Origin: Azospirillum picis
GTDB taxonomy: Bacteria > Pseudomonadota > Alphaproteobacteria > Azospirillales > Azospirillaceae
Reading direction: 5' to 3'
Assembly: GCF_017876115.1 (NCBI RefSeq)
Contig: NZ_JAGINO010000019.1
Location: forward strand, 88,288-152,287
Length of the DNA: 64,000 nt
Shown here: one piece after another, positions 18,095 through 26,288 of the stretch
How the letters are laid out: every line of letters begins with the position of its first letter
Numbering within the stretch: position 1 is the stretch's first letter
Translations under genes and position numbers: made by a program
Notes under the pieces: model-generated
What the model was told of the DNA's origin: nothing
The model's input: the letters and a program-made list of their open reading frames with translations, nothing else
Databases searched by the model: none

Positions 18095-18125
18095 TTGATC
18101 CTCCAGTCGCTGGAGAATGTACGGT
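18095..18125 (+). promoter_or_regulatory. MerR-type promoter/operator of the metal ATPase gene
   Basis: -35 TTGATC (18095-18100) and -10 TACGGT (18120-18125) are separated by 19 bp, the over-long spacer characteristic of MerR-activated promoters. Within the spacer is the dyad CTCCAG-TCG-CTGGAG (18101-18115). The ATPase start is 31 bp downstream of the -10 element. Confidence 0.82.
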
Positions 18126-18155
18126 CATGGCATGACATCGACAAGGGAGCCTGCC

Positions 18156-20465
18156 ATGAGCGCCATCGACGAAACGACCCCGCAGGACCGGCAGCGGACC
18201 CGTTTCCGGGTGAGCGGGATGGATTGCGGCTCCTGCGCCGCGAAGATCGAAACCGCGCTGCGGCGGGTGGCCGGGGTGCATGAGGTCCGGGTCTCCGTGC
18301 CCAACGGCACGATGACCGTCACCCACGACCCGTCGACCGGCAGCGAGGCCATCATCGCCCCCGTCGCCCGGCTGGGCTACCAGACCGGTCCCGCCGAGGT
18401 CCTGACGGCTGGCGGCGGCGCCATGGAGCGGAACCATGACACCGGTTCCTGCTGTGGCCACGATCATTCCCATGCCGGAGGGGATGGCCACGGGCACGAT
18501 CACGCCCATTCCCATTCCCATTCCCACGGGCATGTGCATGGTGCCGCGGAGGACCCGGATCCTGCCTTCGCCGAGCTTCCCTGGTGGCGTCGGCCGAAGG
18601 CCCGGCTGGCGCTCGCCTCCGGCCTCGCCCTCGGCGCCGCCTATGTCGTGGGGGCGCTGGTTCCCGCCATCTCGCAATGGGCCTTCCTGCTGGCGATGGC
18701 GGTCGGCCTGCTGCCGATCGCGCGCCGTGCCATGGCCGCCGCCGGCTCCGGCACGCCCTTTTCGATCGAGATGCTGATGACCATCGCGGCGGTGGGCGCC
18801 GTCGTCATCGGGGCGGTGGAGGAGGCGACGGCGGTCGTCTTCCTGTTCCTGGTCGGTGAATTGCTGGAAGGGGTCGCCGCCGGCCGTGCCCGCGCCAGCA
18901 TCCAGGGACTGATCGGCCTGATGCCCGATACCGCCCTGGTCGAAGGGGACGGCAGGGGGCGGGACGGCATGGAGCGGGATGGCGGGCCGCGGTCGGTGCC
19001 GGCATCGAGCCTGACAGTCGGCGCCGTCATCCTAGTGCGCCCGGGCGACCGGGTGGCCGCCGACGGGGTGATCCTGTCTGGGGACAGCGCGCTCGACGAA
19101 GCGCCGGTGACCGGCGAGAGCGTGCCCAAGCGCAAGGGCGAAGGCGACCGGGTGTTCGCCGGCACCATCAACGGTGACGGCACCCTGCGGGTGCGGGTCA
19201 GCGCGGCGGCGAAGGACAACACCATCGCCCGCGTGGTCCGGCTGGTCGAGGAGGCGCAGGAGAGCAAGGCGCCGACCGAACGCTTCATCGACCGTTTCTC
19301 CCGCTGGTACACGCCGGGGGTCGTCGTCGTGGCGGCGCTCGTCGCCGTGCTGCCGCCGCTGCTGGCCGGGGGAAGCTGGGGGGAGTGGGTCTACAAGGGG
19401 CTGGCCGTCCTGCTGATCGGCTGCCCCTGCGCCCTGGTGATCTCCACCCCGGCGGCGATCGCCGCCGGCCTGTCCAACGGGGCGCGCCGCGGCCTGCTGA
19501 TGAAGGGCGGCGCCGTGCTGGAGGCGCTGGGCCGCATCACCACCGTCGCCTTCGACAAGACCGGCACCCTGACCGAGGGCAGGCCGCGGGTCACCGACGT
19601 GATCGCCTTCGCAGGCGGCGAGCAAGAGGTGCTGCTCCGGGCGGCCGCGCTGGAAACCGGGTCGAGCCACCCCCTGGCCAAGGCGGTCCTCGCCGCCGCG
19701 GCGGAGGCCGGACTGGCCGTCACCCCGGCGTCCGACGCCGGTGCGCTCGCCGGCAAGGGCGTGCGGGGATGGATGGACGGGCTGGAGTTGGCCCTGGTCT
19801 CGCCGCAGGCCGCCCAGGAGCGGGCCGCCCTGACGCCGGACCAGGCGGAACGGGTCGCCGCGCTGAACGGCGAGGGCAAGACGGTGTCGGTCCTGCTGGT
19901 GGACGGCCGGGTGTCGGGCCTGCTGGCGATGCGCGACGAGCCGCGGGCCGATGCGCAGGCCGGCGTCGCGGCGTTGCGCGCGGCCGGGATCCGGTCGCTG
20001 ATGGTGACGGGCGACAATGCCCGGACCGCTAGGGCGGTGGCGGACAGGCTGGGGGTGGAGCCCCATGCTGAGCTTCTGCCGGAGGACAAGCAGCGCATCG
20101 TTCGCGACCTGCAGGCGCGGGGCGAGCGGGTCGCCAAGGTCGGCGACGGCATCAACGACGCCCCGGCGCTCGCCGCCGCCGACGTCGGCATCGCCATGGG
20201 CGGCGGCGCCGACGTGGCGCTGGAAACCGCGGACGCCGCCGCGCTGCATGCCCGGGTCGGCGACGTGGCGGCGATGGTCCATCTGTCGCGCCGGACCATG
20301 GCGAACATCCGCCAGAACATCGTGCTGGCGCTGGGGCTGAAGGCCGTGTTCCTCGTCACCACCGTGGCCGGGATCACCGGGCTGTGGCCGGCGATCCTCG
20401 CCGACACCGGCGCCACCGTCCTGGTCACCGCCAACGCCCTGCGGCTGCTGTCGCTTCGTCCGTGA
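18156..20465 (+). CDS. zntA: Heavy-metal P-type ATPase (Zn/Cd/Pb exporter, ZntA-like)
   Basis: 769-residue P1B-type ATPase that pumps divalent metal ions out of the cytosol. N-terminal HMA domain with GMDCGSC; a very histidine-rich linker (HDHSHAGGDGHGHDHAHSHS and following, residues about 105-130); membrane helices; TGES; GCPCALV in helix 6; the phosphorylation site DKTGTLTEG; SSHPLAKAV; and GDGINDAPAL. The last helix has DTGATVLVTANALRLL, whose aspartate marks the Zn/Cd/Pb subgroup rather than Cu. ATG at 18156 follows AAGGGAG at good spacing. Controlled by the divergent MerR protein through the 18095-18125 promoter. Confidence 0.94.
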   Translation: MSAIDETTPQDRQRTRFRVSGMDCGSCAAKIETALRRVAGVHEVRVSVPNGTMTVTHDPSTGSEAIIAPVARLGYQTGPAEVLTAGGGAMERNHDTGSCCGHDHSHAGGDGHGHDHAHSHSHSHGHVHGAAEDPDPAFAELPWWRRPKARLALASGLALGAAYVVGALVPAISQWAFLLAMAVGLLPIARRAMAAAGSGTPFSIEMLMTIAAVGAVVIGAVEEATAVVFLFLVGELLEGVAAGRARASIQGLIGLMPDTALVEGDGRGRDGMERDGGPRSVPASSLTVGAVILVRPGDRVAADGVILSGDSALDEAPVTGESVPKRKGEGDRVFAGTINGDGTLRVRVSAAAKDNTIARVVRLVEEAQESKAPTERFIDRFSRWYTPGVVVVAALVAVLPPLLAGGSWGEWVYKGLAVLLIGCPCALVISTPAAIAAGLSNGARRGLLMKGGAVLEALGRITTVAFDKTGTLTEGRPRVTDVIAFAGGEQEVLLRAAALETGSSHPLAKAVLAAAAEAGLAVTPASDAGALAGKGVRGWMDGLELALVSPQAAQERAALTPDQAERVAALNGEGKTVSVLLVDGRVSGLLAMRDEPRADAQAGVAALRAAGIRSLMVTGDNARTARAVADRLGVEPHAELLPEDKQRIVRDLQARGERVAKVGDGINDAPALAAADVGIAMGGGADVALETADAAALHARVGDVAAMVHLSRRTMANIRQNIVLALGLKAVFLVTTVAGITGLWPAILADTGATVLVTANALRLLSLRP

Positions 20466-20626
20466 CGCTTTCCGGTCCGCAGTCCACAGATCCACTGTTC
20501 CGGAAGGCCGTGGCATCCCCGTCGCCCATCCCTCCGTCCGGTGACGGACGCCGTCCGGTGCGAATGCGTCTGGAACGCCGGGCCGGGCGGCCGGTTACCC
20601 GCTGGGAAGTCCCACGGAGATCAATG

Positions 20627-21445
20627 ATGGCATTCGTCGAAGCGAAAGATGGCACCAAGCTCCATGTCAAGGACGGCGGGCACGGGCGGCCCGTCGTCCT
20701 CATCCACGGATGGCCCCTGACGGGCGACATGTTCGAGTATCAGGGCCTCGCCCTGCTCGAGGCCGGGTACCGGGTCGTCACCTACGACCGCCGAGGCTTC
20801 GGGCAGTCGGGCCATCCGGCGTCCGGCTACGATTACGACACCTTCGCCGACGATCTGGCGGCCGTCCTCGATGCCCTCGACCTGCAGGGCGCCACGCTCG
20901 TGGGATTTTCCATGGGCGGCGGCGAGATCGCGCGCTACCTGACGCGGCACGGCGCCGGGCGGATCGCCAAAGTGGCGCTGGTCGCGTCCGTCGTGCCCTA
21001 TCTACTGAAGGGCGCGGACAACCCCGACGGCGTCGACCAGAGCGTCTTCGACGACATGAAGGCACAGATCCGCAAGGACCGCTTCGCCTTCCTGCAGAGC
21101 TTCGCCAAGCAGTTCTACGGTGTCGGCCTGGTGTCCAGCCCGGTCAGCAGCGCCCTGCTCGACTGGACCTTCGTGCTGGCGCTGATGGCGAGCCCGAAGG
21201 CGACGATCGACTGCGTCGATGCGTTCGGCAAGACCGACTTCCGCCAGGATCTCCGCTCCTTCACGGTGCCGACCCTGGTCATCCACGGCACGTCCGACAA
21301 GACCGTGCCGATCACCCCCTCCGGCCGCGCGGCGGCGCAGGGGATCGCGGGGGCCAAACTGATCGAGTATGACGGGGAGCCGCACGGGCTGTTCGCGACG
21401 GCGCCGGACAGGCTGAACCGCGACCTCATCGACTTCATCGGCTGA
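20627..21445 (+). CDS. Alpha/beta hydrolase, non-heme chloroperoxidase-like
   Basis: 272-residue alpha/beta-hydrolase: AFVEAKDGTKLHVKDGG start, LIHGWPLTGDMFEYQ, TYDRRGFGQSGHP, nucleophile elbow GFSMGGGEIARYL, acid in HGTSDKTVP and histidine in GEPHGLF. It belongs to the same cofactor-free haloperoxidase/esterase family as the protein at 8629-9465 but is not a near-identical copy. Two ATGs in a row (20624 and 20627) follow GGAG; the second has the better 7-nt spacing. Located 160 bp after the metal ATPase in the same direction; whether co-transcribed is unclear. Substrate unknown. Confidence 0.87.
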   Translation: MAFVEAKDGTKLHVKDGGHGRPVVLIHGWPLTGDMFEYQGLALLEAGYRVVTYDRRGFGQSGHPASGYDYDTFADDLAAVLDALDLQGATLVGFSMGGGEIARYLTRHGAGRIAKVALVASVVPYLLKGADNPDGVDQSVFDDMKAQIRKDRFAFLQSFAKQFYGVGLVSSPVSSALLDWTFVLALMASPKATIDCVDAFGKTDFRQDLRSFTVPTLVIHGTSDKTVPITPSGRAAAQGIAGAKLIEYDGEPHGLFATAPDRLNRDLIDFIG

Positions 21446-21823
21446 CCTGTCATCGCCGCGGCCGTCATCGTCGCGAGACGGGTTCGCCCGGCTCTCGCGG
21501 GTGACGGCTCCGGCGCTTCCCGGCGCAGGCGGGCCTGCCCGGATCAGGAGGATGCTGCCGTAACGCGCCTCGCGCGTCCCGCGGGGGCGGTCGTGATGTT
21601 GAAGAAGGCCTTTGTCCAACCGAGGGCATCAGGCTGCACGGCAGGATGTCGAGAAGAGTTCTTCCCCAATCGGGCGTGGCGATGTACCACTGCGCGGAGC
21701 ACACGAATGACGCTTTACCAGACGAAGCGCCATCCTCTGAACTCCGGCTTGCTGGCGAAACCGATGATTTCCAGGCTCAGTGACATTTCCACTTCGGAAC
21801 GAAAAGCCCCATTCCTTGAGAGA
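21446..21823. other. Intergenic region before the solute-binding protein gene
   Basis: No gene recognised. The last 60 bp become AT-rich (TTGAATATTTTATTAAG near 21824), unusual for this genome, and probably hold the promoter/leader of the following gene. Frames open in both directions but carry no domain. Confidence 0.4.
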
Positions 21824-22573
21824 TTGAATATTTTATTAAGAACCATGGTGGTGATGCTGGCCGCCGCATCGGCCGCCACGCTGGTTGTCACCGCGGTTCC
21901 GGCTCGTGCCGAGAATTGGACCGTCGCTTCCGAGGATTTCTTTCCGCCCTACAATTTCACGCTGCGCGGCAAGAGGACCGGGATGGACACCGAGATCGTC
22001 GAGGCCCTGTTGAAGGAAATCGGCGTCTATCCGGTTCATCGTCCGATGACATGGCCGGAAGTGGTGCGTGCCCATGATAAGAACGAGGTGGATGTCGCCT
22101 TCCAGTTCTTCACCTCGCCCCGCCGGCTGGAGCGCGGCCATCTGATCGGGCCGTACCGGGTCGGAGCGACCGTTCTGATGGTCCGCAGCGATTCGACCAT
22201 CGGCTACACCGGCATCGAGGACCTGCGGGGGCTGCGGATCGGCGTCGTCGAAGGGTTCGAGTACACGCCCGAATTCGACAGGTCCGAGCTTTTCGAGAAG
22301 GTCGACAGCAGCAGCAATGTCGTCTCGTTCCGGCGCCTGCTTCTCGGCCGCGTCGACGCCATCGCCGGCGATCTGCAGGTGCTCACCTATCTCGCCGAGA
22401 ACGAGGGCCGAACCGGCTCGGTCAAGATCCTTCCCAAGCCCCTGGCCATGGTGCCCCGCTACATCTCCGTCCCCAAGCCCCGGACGGAGAATGCCGAACG
22501 GCTGCGTGCGGCCTACGAGAAGCTCAAGACGGACGGGACGATCGACGCCATCGTCCGCAACTGGGAACGGTAA
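21824..22573 (+). CDS. Periplasmic solute-binding protein, family 3 (amino-acid type)
   Basis: About 249 residues. A signal peptide (LLRTMVVMLAAASAATLVVT, cleavage after VPARA) is followed by a bacterial family-3 binding fold: WTVASEDFFPPYNFTLRGKRTGMDTEIVEALLKEIG, then DVAFQFFTSPRRLERG, LRGLRIGVVEGFEYTPEF and a C-terminal helix YEKLKTDGTIDAIVRNWER. These proteins bind polar amino acids or related compounds for ABC uptake, but no permease or ATPase is adjacent, so it is an orphan or a sensor input. The start is uncertain: TTG 21824 gives a charged n-region; ATG 21845 and ATG 21764 are alternatives. Confidence 0.8.
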   Translation: MNILLRTMVVMLAAASAATLVVTAVPARAENWTVASEDFFPPYNFTLRGKRTGMDTEIVEALLKEIGVYPVHRPMTWPEVVRAHDKNEVDVAFQFFTSPRRLERGHLIGPYRVGATVLMVRSDSTIGYTGIEDLRGLRIGVVEGFEYTPEFDRSELFEKVDSSSNVVSFRRLLLGRVDAIAGDLQVLTYLAENEGRTGSVKILPKPLAMVPRYISVPKPRTENAERLRAAYEKLKTDGTIDAIVRNWER

Positions 22574-22586
22574 CCGGGGCCGGGAA

Positions 22587-22619
22587 GCCGGGGCCGGCTG
22601 GCGGGCGGCCGGCCCCGGC
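22587..22619. terminator. GC-rich hairpin between convergent genes
   Basis: Perfect 12-bp stem (22587-22598 GCCGGGGCCGGC with 22608-22619) and nine-base loop, lying between the ends of the solute-binding protein gene (22573) and the MFS gene (22644). No T-tract follows, so it may act as a pause or bidirectional terminator. Confidence 0.5.
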
Positions 22620-22643
22620 ATCGCCAGCCTCATATCGCCGCCC

Positions 22644-23903
22644 TCAGGCGGCGGCGCGGGCGAGCGCCCGCCGGTGCCGCGCGTTGGCGAGGATGTCGAC
22701 GCCGAGCGCCACCGCCAGCGAGCCCGCACCGCAGACGAACACCAGGGCATAGCTCTCGCCGCTGTGGGCGAAGAGATAGGAATAGCCGTAGCCGGCCAGC
22801 GCCTGGAACAGCGCGAAGGCCGTGGTCGCCCGGCTCCAGGCCGCCCGCTGCTCGGCATGGCTGTGCGGCAGCAGTTCGTGGATGCGGCCGAGCACCAGCG
22901 GCACCACGCCCGGCGTCAGGGCGCCGACCACCACCGTCGCGGCGGCGACCGCCAGCGGGTGGCCGCTGGCTGCCAGGGTCGCCACGGCTGCCGCCTGCAG
23001 CAGCAGGCCGATGCGGTAGGTGGCGGCATAGCCGATGCGGTCGGCGACGGTTCCGGCCACCACCGGCCCGGCCACCGAGGCCACGCCATACAACACCCAG
23101 TAGAGCGCGCCGATGTCGGCGCCGTGATGCAGGCCGCGGGCGACGTAGTCGACCAGCAGCAGCATCACCGGCACCAGCCCCAGCGCGTTCAGCGCATATT
23201 CGGCATAGAGCGACCGCAGCACCCGTCCCTCATGGCGCGGGGCGTGCCCGACCGGGGCCGCCGGGGTGGCAGGCGGCGACGCGGCAGGCCAGCCGAACCA
23301 GGACAGCGCGGTCATCAGCAGCGACAGGGCGCCCAGCCCGAGCCATGTTTCCGGCAGCCCCAGCCGCATCAGCGCCGGCACCGCCGTGCCGGAGGCGGCG
23401 ATGCCAAGCCCGATGCCGACGAAGATCATGCCGCTGGCGAAGCCGCGCCGGGCGGCCGGGATGTGCGGCAGGATGGTCGTCGCCACCAGCACCATGATGG
23501 CGCCGCCGCCGAGGCCGGAGAGGAAGCGCCAGGCGAAGAACCAGGGCAGCGACAGCGGCCAGGCACAGGCGATGAAGGCAAGCGAGGTCGCCAGCATCAG
23601 CAGGCGCAGCAGGGCGCGCGGCGGCACCAGCGCCGCCATCGGCCTGCCGAGCAGGGCGCCGGCGAGGTAGCCGGCGAAGTTCGCCGCCCCCAGCGTGACG
23701 GCATCGCCGGCGGAGAACCAGTGCGCCTGGATCAGCGATGGCACCAGGGGAGTGTAGGCGAAGCGCGCCAGCCCGATGGCGACCAGGCTGCCGGCCATCC
23801 CGGAGACGATCGCCGCCCAGGCGGCGCCATCGAGCTTGGCACCAACTGGCTTGGCACCAACTGGCGTGGCGCCCTCGGCGCCGCCCGCGGTCTTTCTGGT
23901 CAT
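22644..23903 (-). CDS. YbfB/YjiJ-family MFS transporter
   Basis: 419-residue membrane transporter with twelve hydrophobic segments. The N-terminal helix pair IVSGMAGSLVAIGLARFAYTPLVPSLI, the conserved WRFLSGLGGGAIMVLVATTILPHIP and ALGLVPVMLLLVDYVARGLH are typical of the YbfB/YjiJ MFS family, presumed exporters with unknown substrate. The start ATG overlaps the stop of the upstream TetR gene by four bases (ATGA), so the two are one operon. A 15-bp perfect duplication in codons 12-22 (CTTGGCACCAACTGG twice, 23835-23864) gives the repeated PVGAK. Likely repressed by the TetR protein until its ligand appears. Confidence 0.87.
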   Translation of the reverse strand: MTRKTAGGAEGATPVGAKPVGAKLDGAAWAAIVSGMAGSLVAIGLARFAYTPLVPSLIQAHWFSAGDAVTLGAANFAGYLAGALLGRPMAALVPPRALLRLLMLATSLAFIACAWPLSLPWFFAWRFLSGLGGGAIMVLVATTILPHIPAARRGFASGMIFVGIGLGIAASGTAVPALMRLGLPETWLGLGALSLLMTALSWFGWPAASPPATPAAPVGHAPRHEGRVLRSLYAEYALNALGLVPVMLLLVDYVARGLHHGADIGALYWVLYGVASVAGPVVAGTVADRIGYAATYRIGLLLQAAAVATLAASGHPLAVAAATVVVGALTPGVVPLVLGRIHELLPHSHAEQRAAWSRATTAFALFQALAGYGYSYLFAHSGESYALVFVCGAGSLAVALGVDILANARHRRALARAAA

Positions 23904-24559
23904 GATGCTGTGTTCCCGTTGGCGGCGCTGCCGGTCGAAGCGGCGGCGTCCGGTGAGTGCGGTGCCGGCAGCGCCGGCAGGCCGAGGCATGCCAGGGCGG
24001 CGCGCGCCGCCCCTTCCAGCAGGTCGCGGTCCGGGCGGACGCGCGCCAGCACGCGGATGCCGAGCAGGCTCGCGAAGAGCAGGCGCGCGGCGTCCTCGGG
24101 GGCGGGGCCGTCGGGGATCTCGCCGCTCTGCCGTCCCCGGGCGATGCAGCGCCGGAAGAAGGATTCGATCGTCATCAGCTCGGCATCCAGGAACGCCTGC
24201 ATGTCCGGGTCGGCCGGCGTGACCTCCAGCGCCGAATTGACCAGCAGGCAGCCGCGCTGCCGCCCGTCGCCCAGCGACCGCTCGACGCTTTCGCGCAGGA
24301 AGCCGGCGATGGCGACGCCGGCGGAGGGGGCCGCCTCGTGCCTGGCGATGCGCCGGCGCAGGGAGCCGTCCAGGTAATGGTCGAGCGCCCGGCGGAACAG
24401 CGTCCGCTTGTCGCCGAAGGCGTTGTGCATGCTGGCGAGCGTCATGTGCATGCTCTGCGCCAGCTCCCGCGTCGAGGTCGCCTCGTAGCCTTGCGTCCAG
24501 AAGCGGTCGACCGCCGCGTCCAGCACCGCCTTCTCGTCGAATGTCCGCGGTCGCGCCAT
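23900..24559 (-). CDS. TetR-family transcriptional repressor
   Basis: 219-residue TetR regulator. N-terminal helix-turn-helix is clear: ARPRTFDEKAVLDAAVDRFWTQGYEATST, then RELAQSMHMTLASMHNAFGDKRTLFRRAL. The C-terminal ligand domain has RGCLLVNSALEVTPADPDMQAF, the pattern of the TetR_C subgroup related to AcrR/YxaF-like repressors of electrophile or drug responses. It overlaps the MFS gene by four bases. A 22-bp near-perfect palindrome 35 bp upstream of its start (24595-24616) is a good candidate operator, so the operon is probably autoregulated. Confidence 0.9.
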   Translation of the reverse strand: MARPRTFDEKAVLDAAVDRFWTQGYEATSTRELAQSMHMTLASMHNAFGDKRTLFRRALDHYLDGSLRRRIARHEAAPSAGVAIAGFLRESVERSLGDGRQRGCLLVNSALEVTPADPDMQAFLDAELMTIESFFRRCIARGRQSGEIPDGPAPEDAARLLFASLLGIRVLARVRPDRDLLEGAARAALACLGLPALPAPHSPDAAASTGSAANGNTAS

Positions 24560-24594
24560 CCGTGCCCTCCTGCCCGCCCACCGCGGGCCCGGTG

Positions 24595-24616
24595 TTTTAG
24601 ATCAGATGATCAAAAA
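24595..24616. promoter_or_regulatory. TetR operator candidate
   Basis: Inverted repeat TTTTAGATCA-GA-TGATCAAAAA: the 10-base arms match at nine positions. AT-rich compared with surroundings and placed 35 bp before the TetR start, where it would overlap the promoter. Confidence 0.65.
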
Positions 24617-24905
24617 CTGAGACCGATGGACGCGATGGTCAAGGTGCTTGCAATGCAAGGCGACGCAGACCAGCCCCGCGCCGGAGTGGGCACAACCGGT
24701 CGGCCACTGCCGGGATGCGGTGGTGGGCGGCCCGCCGACCGGACTGTTGACAAGCCGCCTCGCCATGTCCTACCCAGGATTCCGGGTCTGGTTGAACCCT
24801 CCACGTCCGCGGAAAGGGCTGCGCCCGCGACCACAGCATCGGGATGCCTGACTTCTCCCTTTTCTGTCTGTCGGCGGACACGGACGTGGATGAAAAGGGA
24901 TTGTC
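24617..24905. other. Intergenic region between divergent TetR and DUF1835 genes
   Basis: No gene recognised in the 289 bp after the TetR operator. It contains the leader of the DUF1835 gene; a run GAAAAGGGATTGTC (24892-24905) supplies the ribosome-binding site of that gene. Confidence 0.4.
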
Positions 24906-26288
24906 ATGACCGACCTGTCCGGCCGGCCCGAGGCGCCGTTCCGCCTCAACCTCGAACAGCAGAAGAAGCGTGCGAAGGAGCTGCTTCGCGATGTCCGCGC
25001 CGGCGATCCGGCGGCGCTTGCGCGCTGGCATGCCCATCTTTCTGGAGAGCCGGCCAGTGAGCCCACTAGGGCACCGGCCAGGGCGCCGGCCAGGGCGCCG
25101 GCGGAGGCCCGCCTCGCCGATGCGCAGTTCGTCATCGCCCGGGAGGTCGGCAGCCGGAGCTGGCAGCGGCTGCGGGCGCATGTCGCCGCGATGGAGCGGG
25201 AGCGCGCGGCGATCGACCAATCCAGCCCGGCACCGGACGGGACGATGCGGACGCTGCATGTCCGCTGCGGCTCCGACATCCGCCCGACCCTGGCCGCCGC
25301 CGGCTTCATCGGCGATTTCCTGGAATATTCCGATCCCTACTGCCAGGGGCCGGTGCCGGACGTCCCGGATCTGGTGCCGGTGCGGGCCCGCTTCATCGCC
25401 GACTCCTACGGCGGAGTCATGGGGTTGGCGGAGCCGGCGGTCGTCGGGAAGCTGCGGCGGGAGGAGGAGGCGCTGTCCCGTGCCGCCGCGGACTACGAGC
25501 GGGTCGTCCTCTGGTGCGAGCATGACAGCTACGACCAGCTCACGCTGGTGCGCTGCCTGGCGTGGTTCGGCGACACCGGCGCGCCGCCGGTGCTGGAGCT
25601 GATCTCCATCAACCAGTTCCCGGGCTCCCGCCGCTTCATCGGGCTGGGCCAGCTCCCGCCCGAGGCGATCCGCCTGCTGTGGCGGACGCGGCGCGCCCTC
25701 ACCGGTGCCGAGCTGGCGACCGGGCGGCGCGCCTGGGACGCGCTGCGCAGCGACGACCCCGGCGCCCTCGCGACTCTCGCCGGGTGCCAATTTGACGGTC
25801 TGCCGGACCTGCCGCGGGCCTTGCGGCGGCACCTGCGGGAGCTGCCCTGGACCGGCGACGGGCTCTCGCTGACCGAACGCCTGATCCTCCACCGGATCGA
25901 CGGCGAGGTTAGGACGGTCGGGCAGGTGTTCGCCCGTCTGATGTCCGAAGACGAGCCGCTGCCCTGGCTGGGCGACGTCATGTTCCTGGCGCTGCTGCGG
26001 GCCATGGCCAGCGCCCGCGTGCCGGCCTTCAGGATTCTGGACCGGGCGCCGGAGGTGCCGTGGCCGCAGTGGCGGCTGCAGATCACGGCGGAAGGACGGG
26101 CGGTCCTTCGGGGCGAGATCGACTGGCTGTCGCTCGATCCGCCGGACCGCTGGGTTGGCGGCGTTCCCATCCGCTCCGCCGCGCCGGCCTGGCGCTGGAA
26201 CGAGACGCTGCGCCGCCCGGAGGGGCCGGTGCCCCCGGCACCGGCCGCCGCCCCTCATCCCAGCGTGGCGCCCAGCCGGCGGCCGTAG
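24906..26288 (+). CDS. DUF1835 domain protein
   Basis: 460 residues, soluble. Residues 1-100 look like the short ankyrin-like N-domain (FRLNLEQQKKRAKELLRDVRAGDPAALARW ... VIAREVGSRSWQRLRAHVAA) common in these proteins. Residues 115-240 match DUF1835: MRTLHVRCGSDIRPTLAAAGF, FLEYSDPYCQGPVP, then VVLWCEHDSYDQLTLVRCLAWF. The C-terminal part has GDGLSLTERLILHRI and LGDVMFLALLRAMA. Function unestablished. A 12-bp tandem repeat at about 25066-25101 encodes PARAPARAPA within the linker. ATG at 24906 has GGGA upstream. Its last 34 bp overlap the convergent flavin monooxygenase gene. Confidence 0.8.
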   Translation: MTDLSGRPEAPFRLNLEQQKKRAKELLRDVRAGDPAALARWHAHLSGEPASEPTRAPARAPARAPAEARLADAQFVIAREVGSRSWQRLRAHVAAMERERAAIDQSSPAPDGTMRTLHVRCGSDIRPTLAAAGFIGDFLEYSDPYCQGPVPDVPDLVPVRARFIADSYGGVMGLAEPAVVGKLRREEEALSRAAADYERVVLWCEHDSYDQLTLVRCLAWFGDTGAPPVLELISINQFPGSRRFIGLGQLPPEAIRLLWRTRRALTGAELATGRRAWDALRSDDPGALATLAGCQFDGLPDLPRALRRHLRELPWTGDGLSLTERLILHRIDGEVRTVGQVFARLMSEDEPLPWLGDVMFLALLRAMASARVPAFRILDRAPEVPWPQWRLQITAEGRAVLRGEIDWLSLDPPDRWVGGVPIRSAAPAWRWNETLRRPEGPVPPAPAAAPHPSVAPSRRP

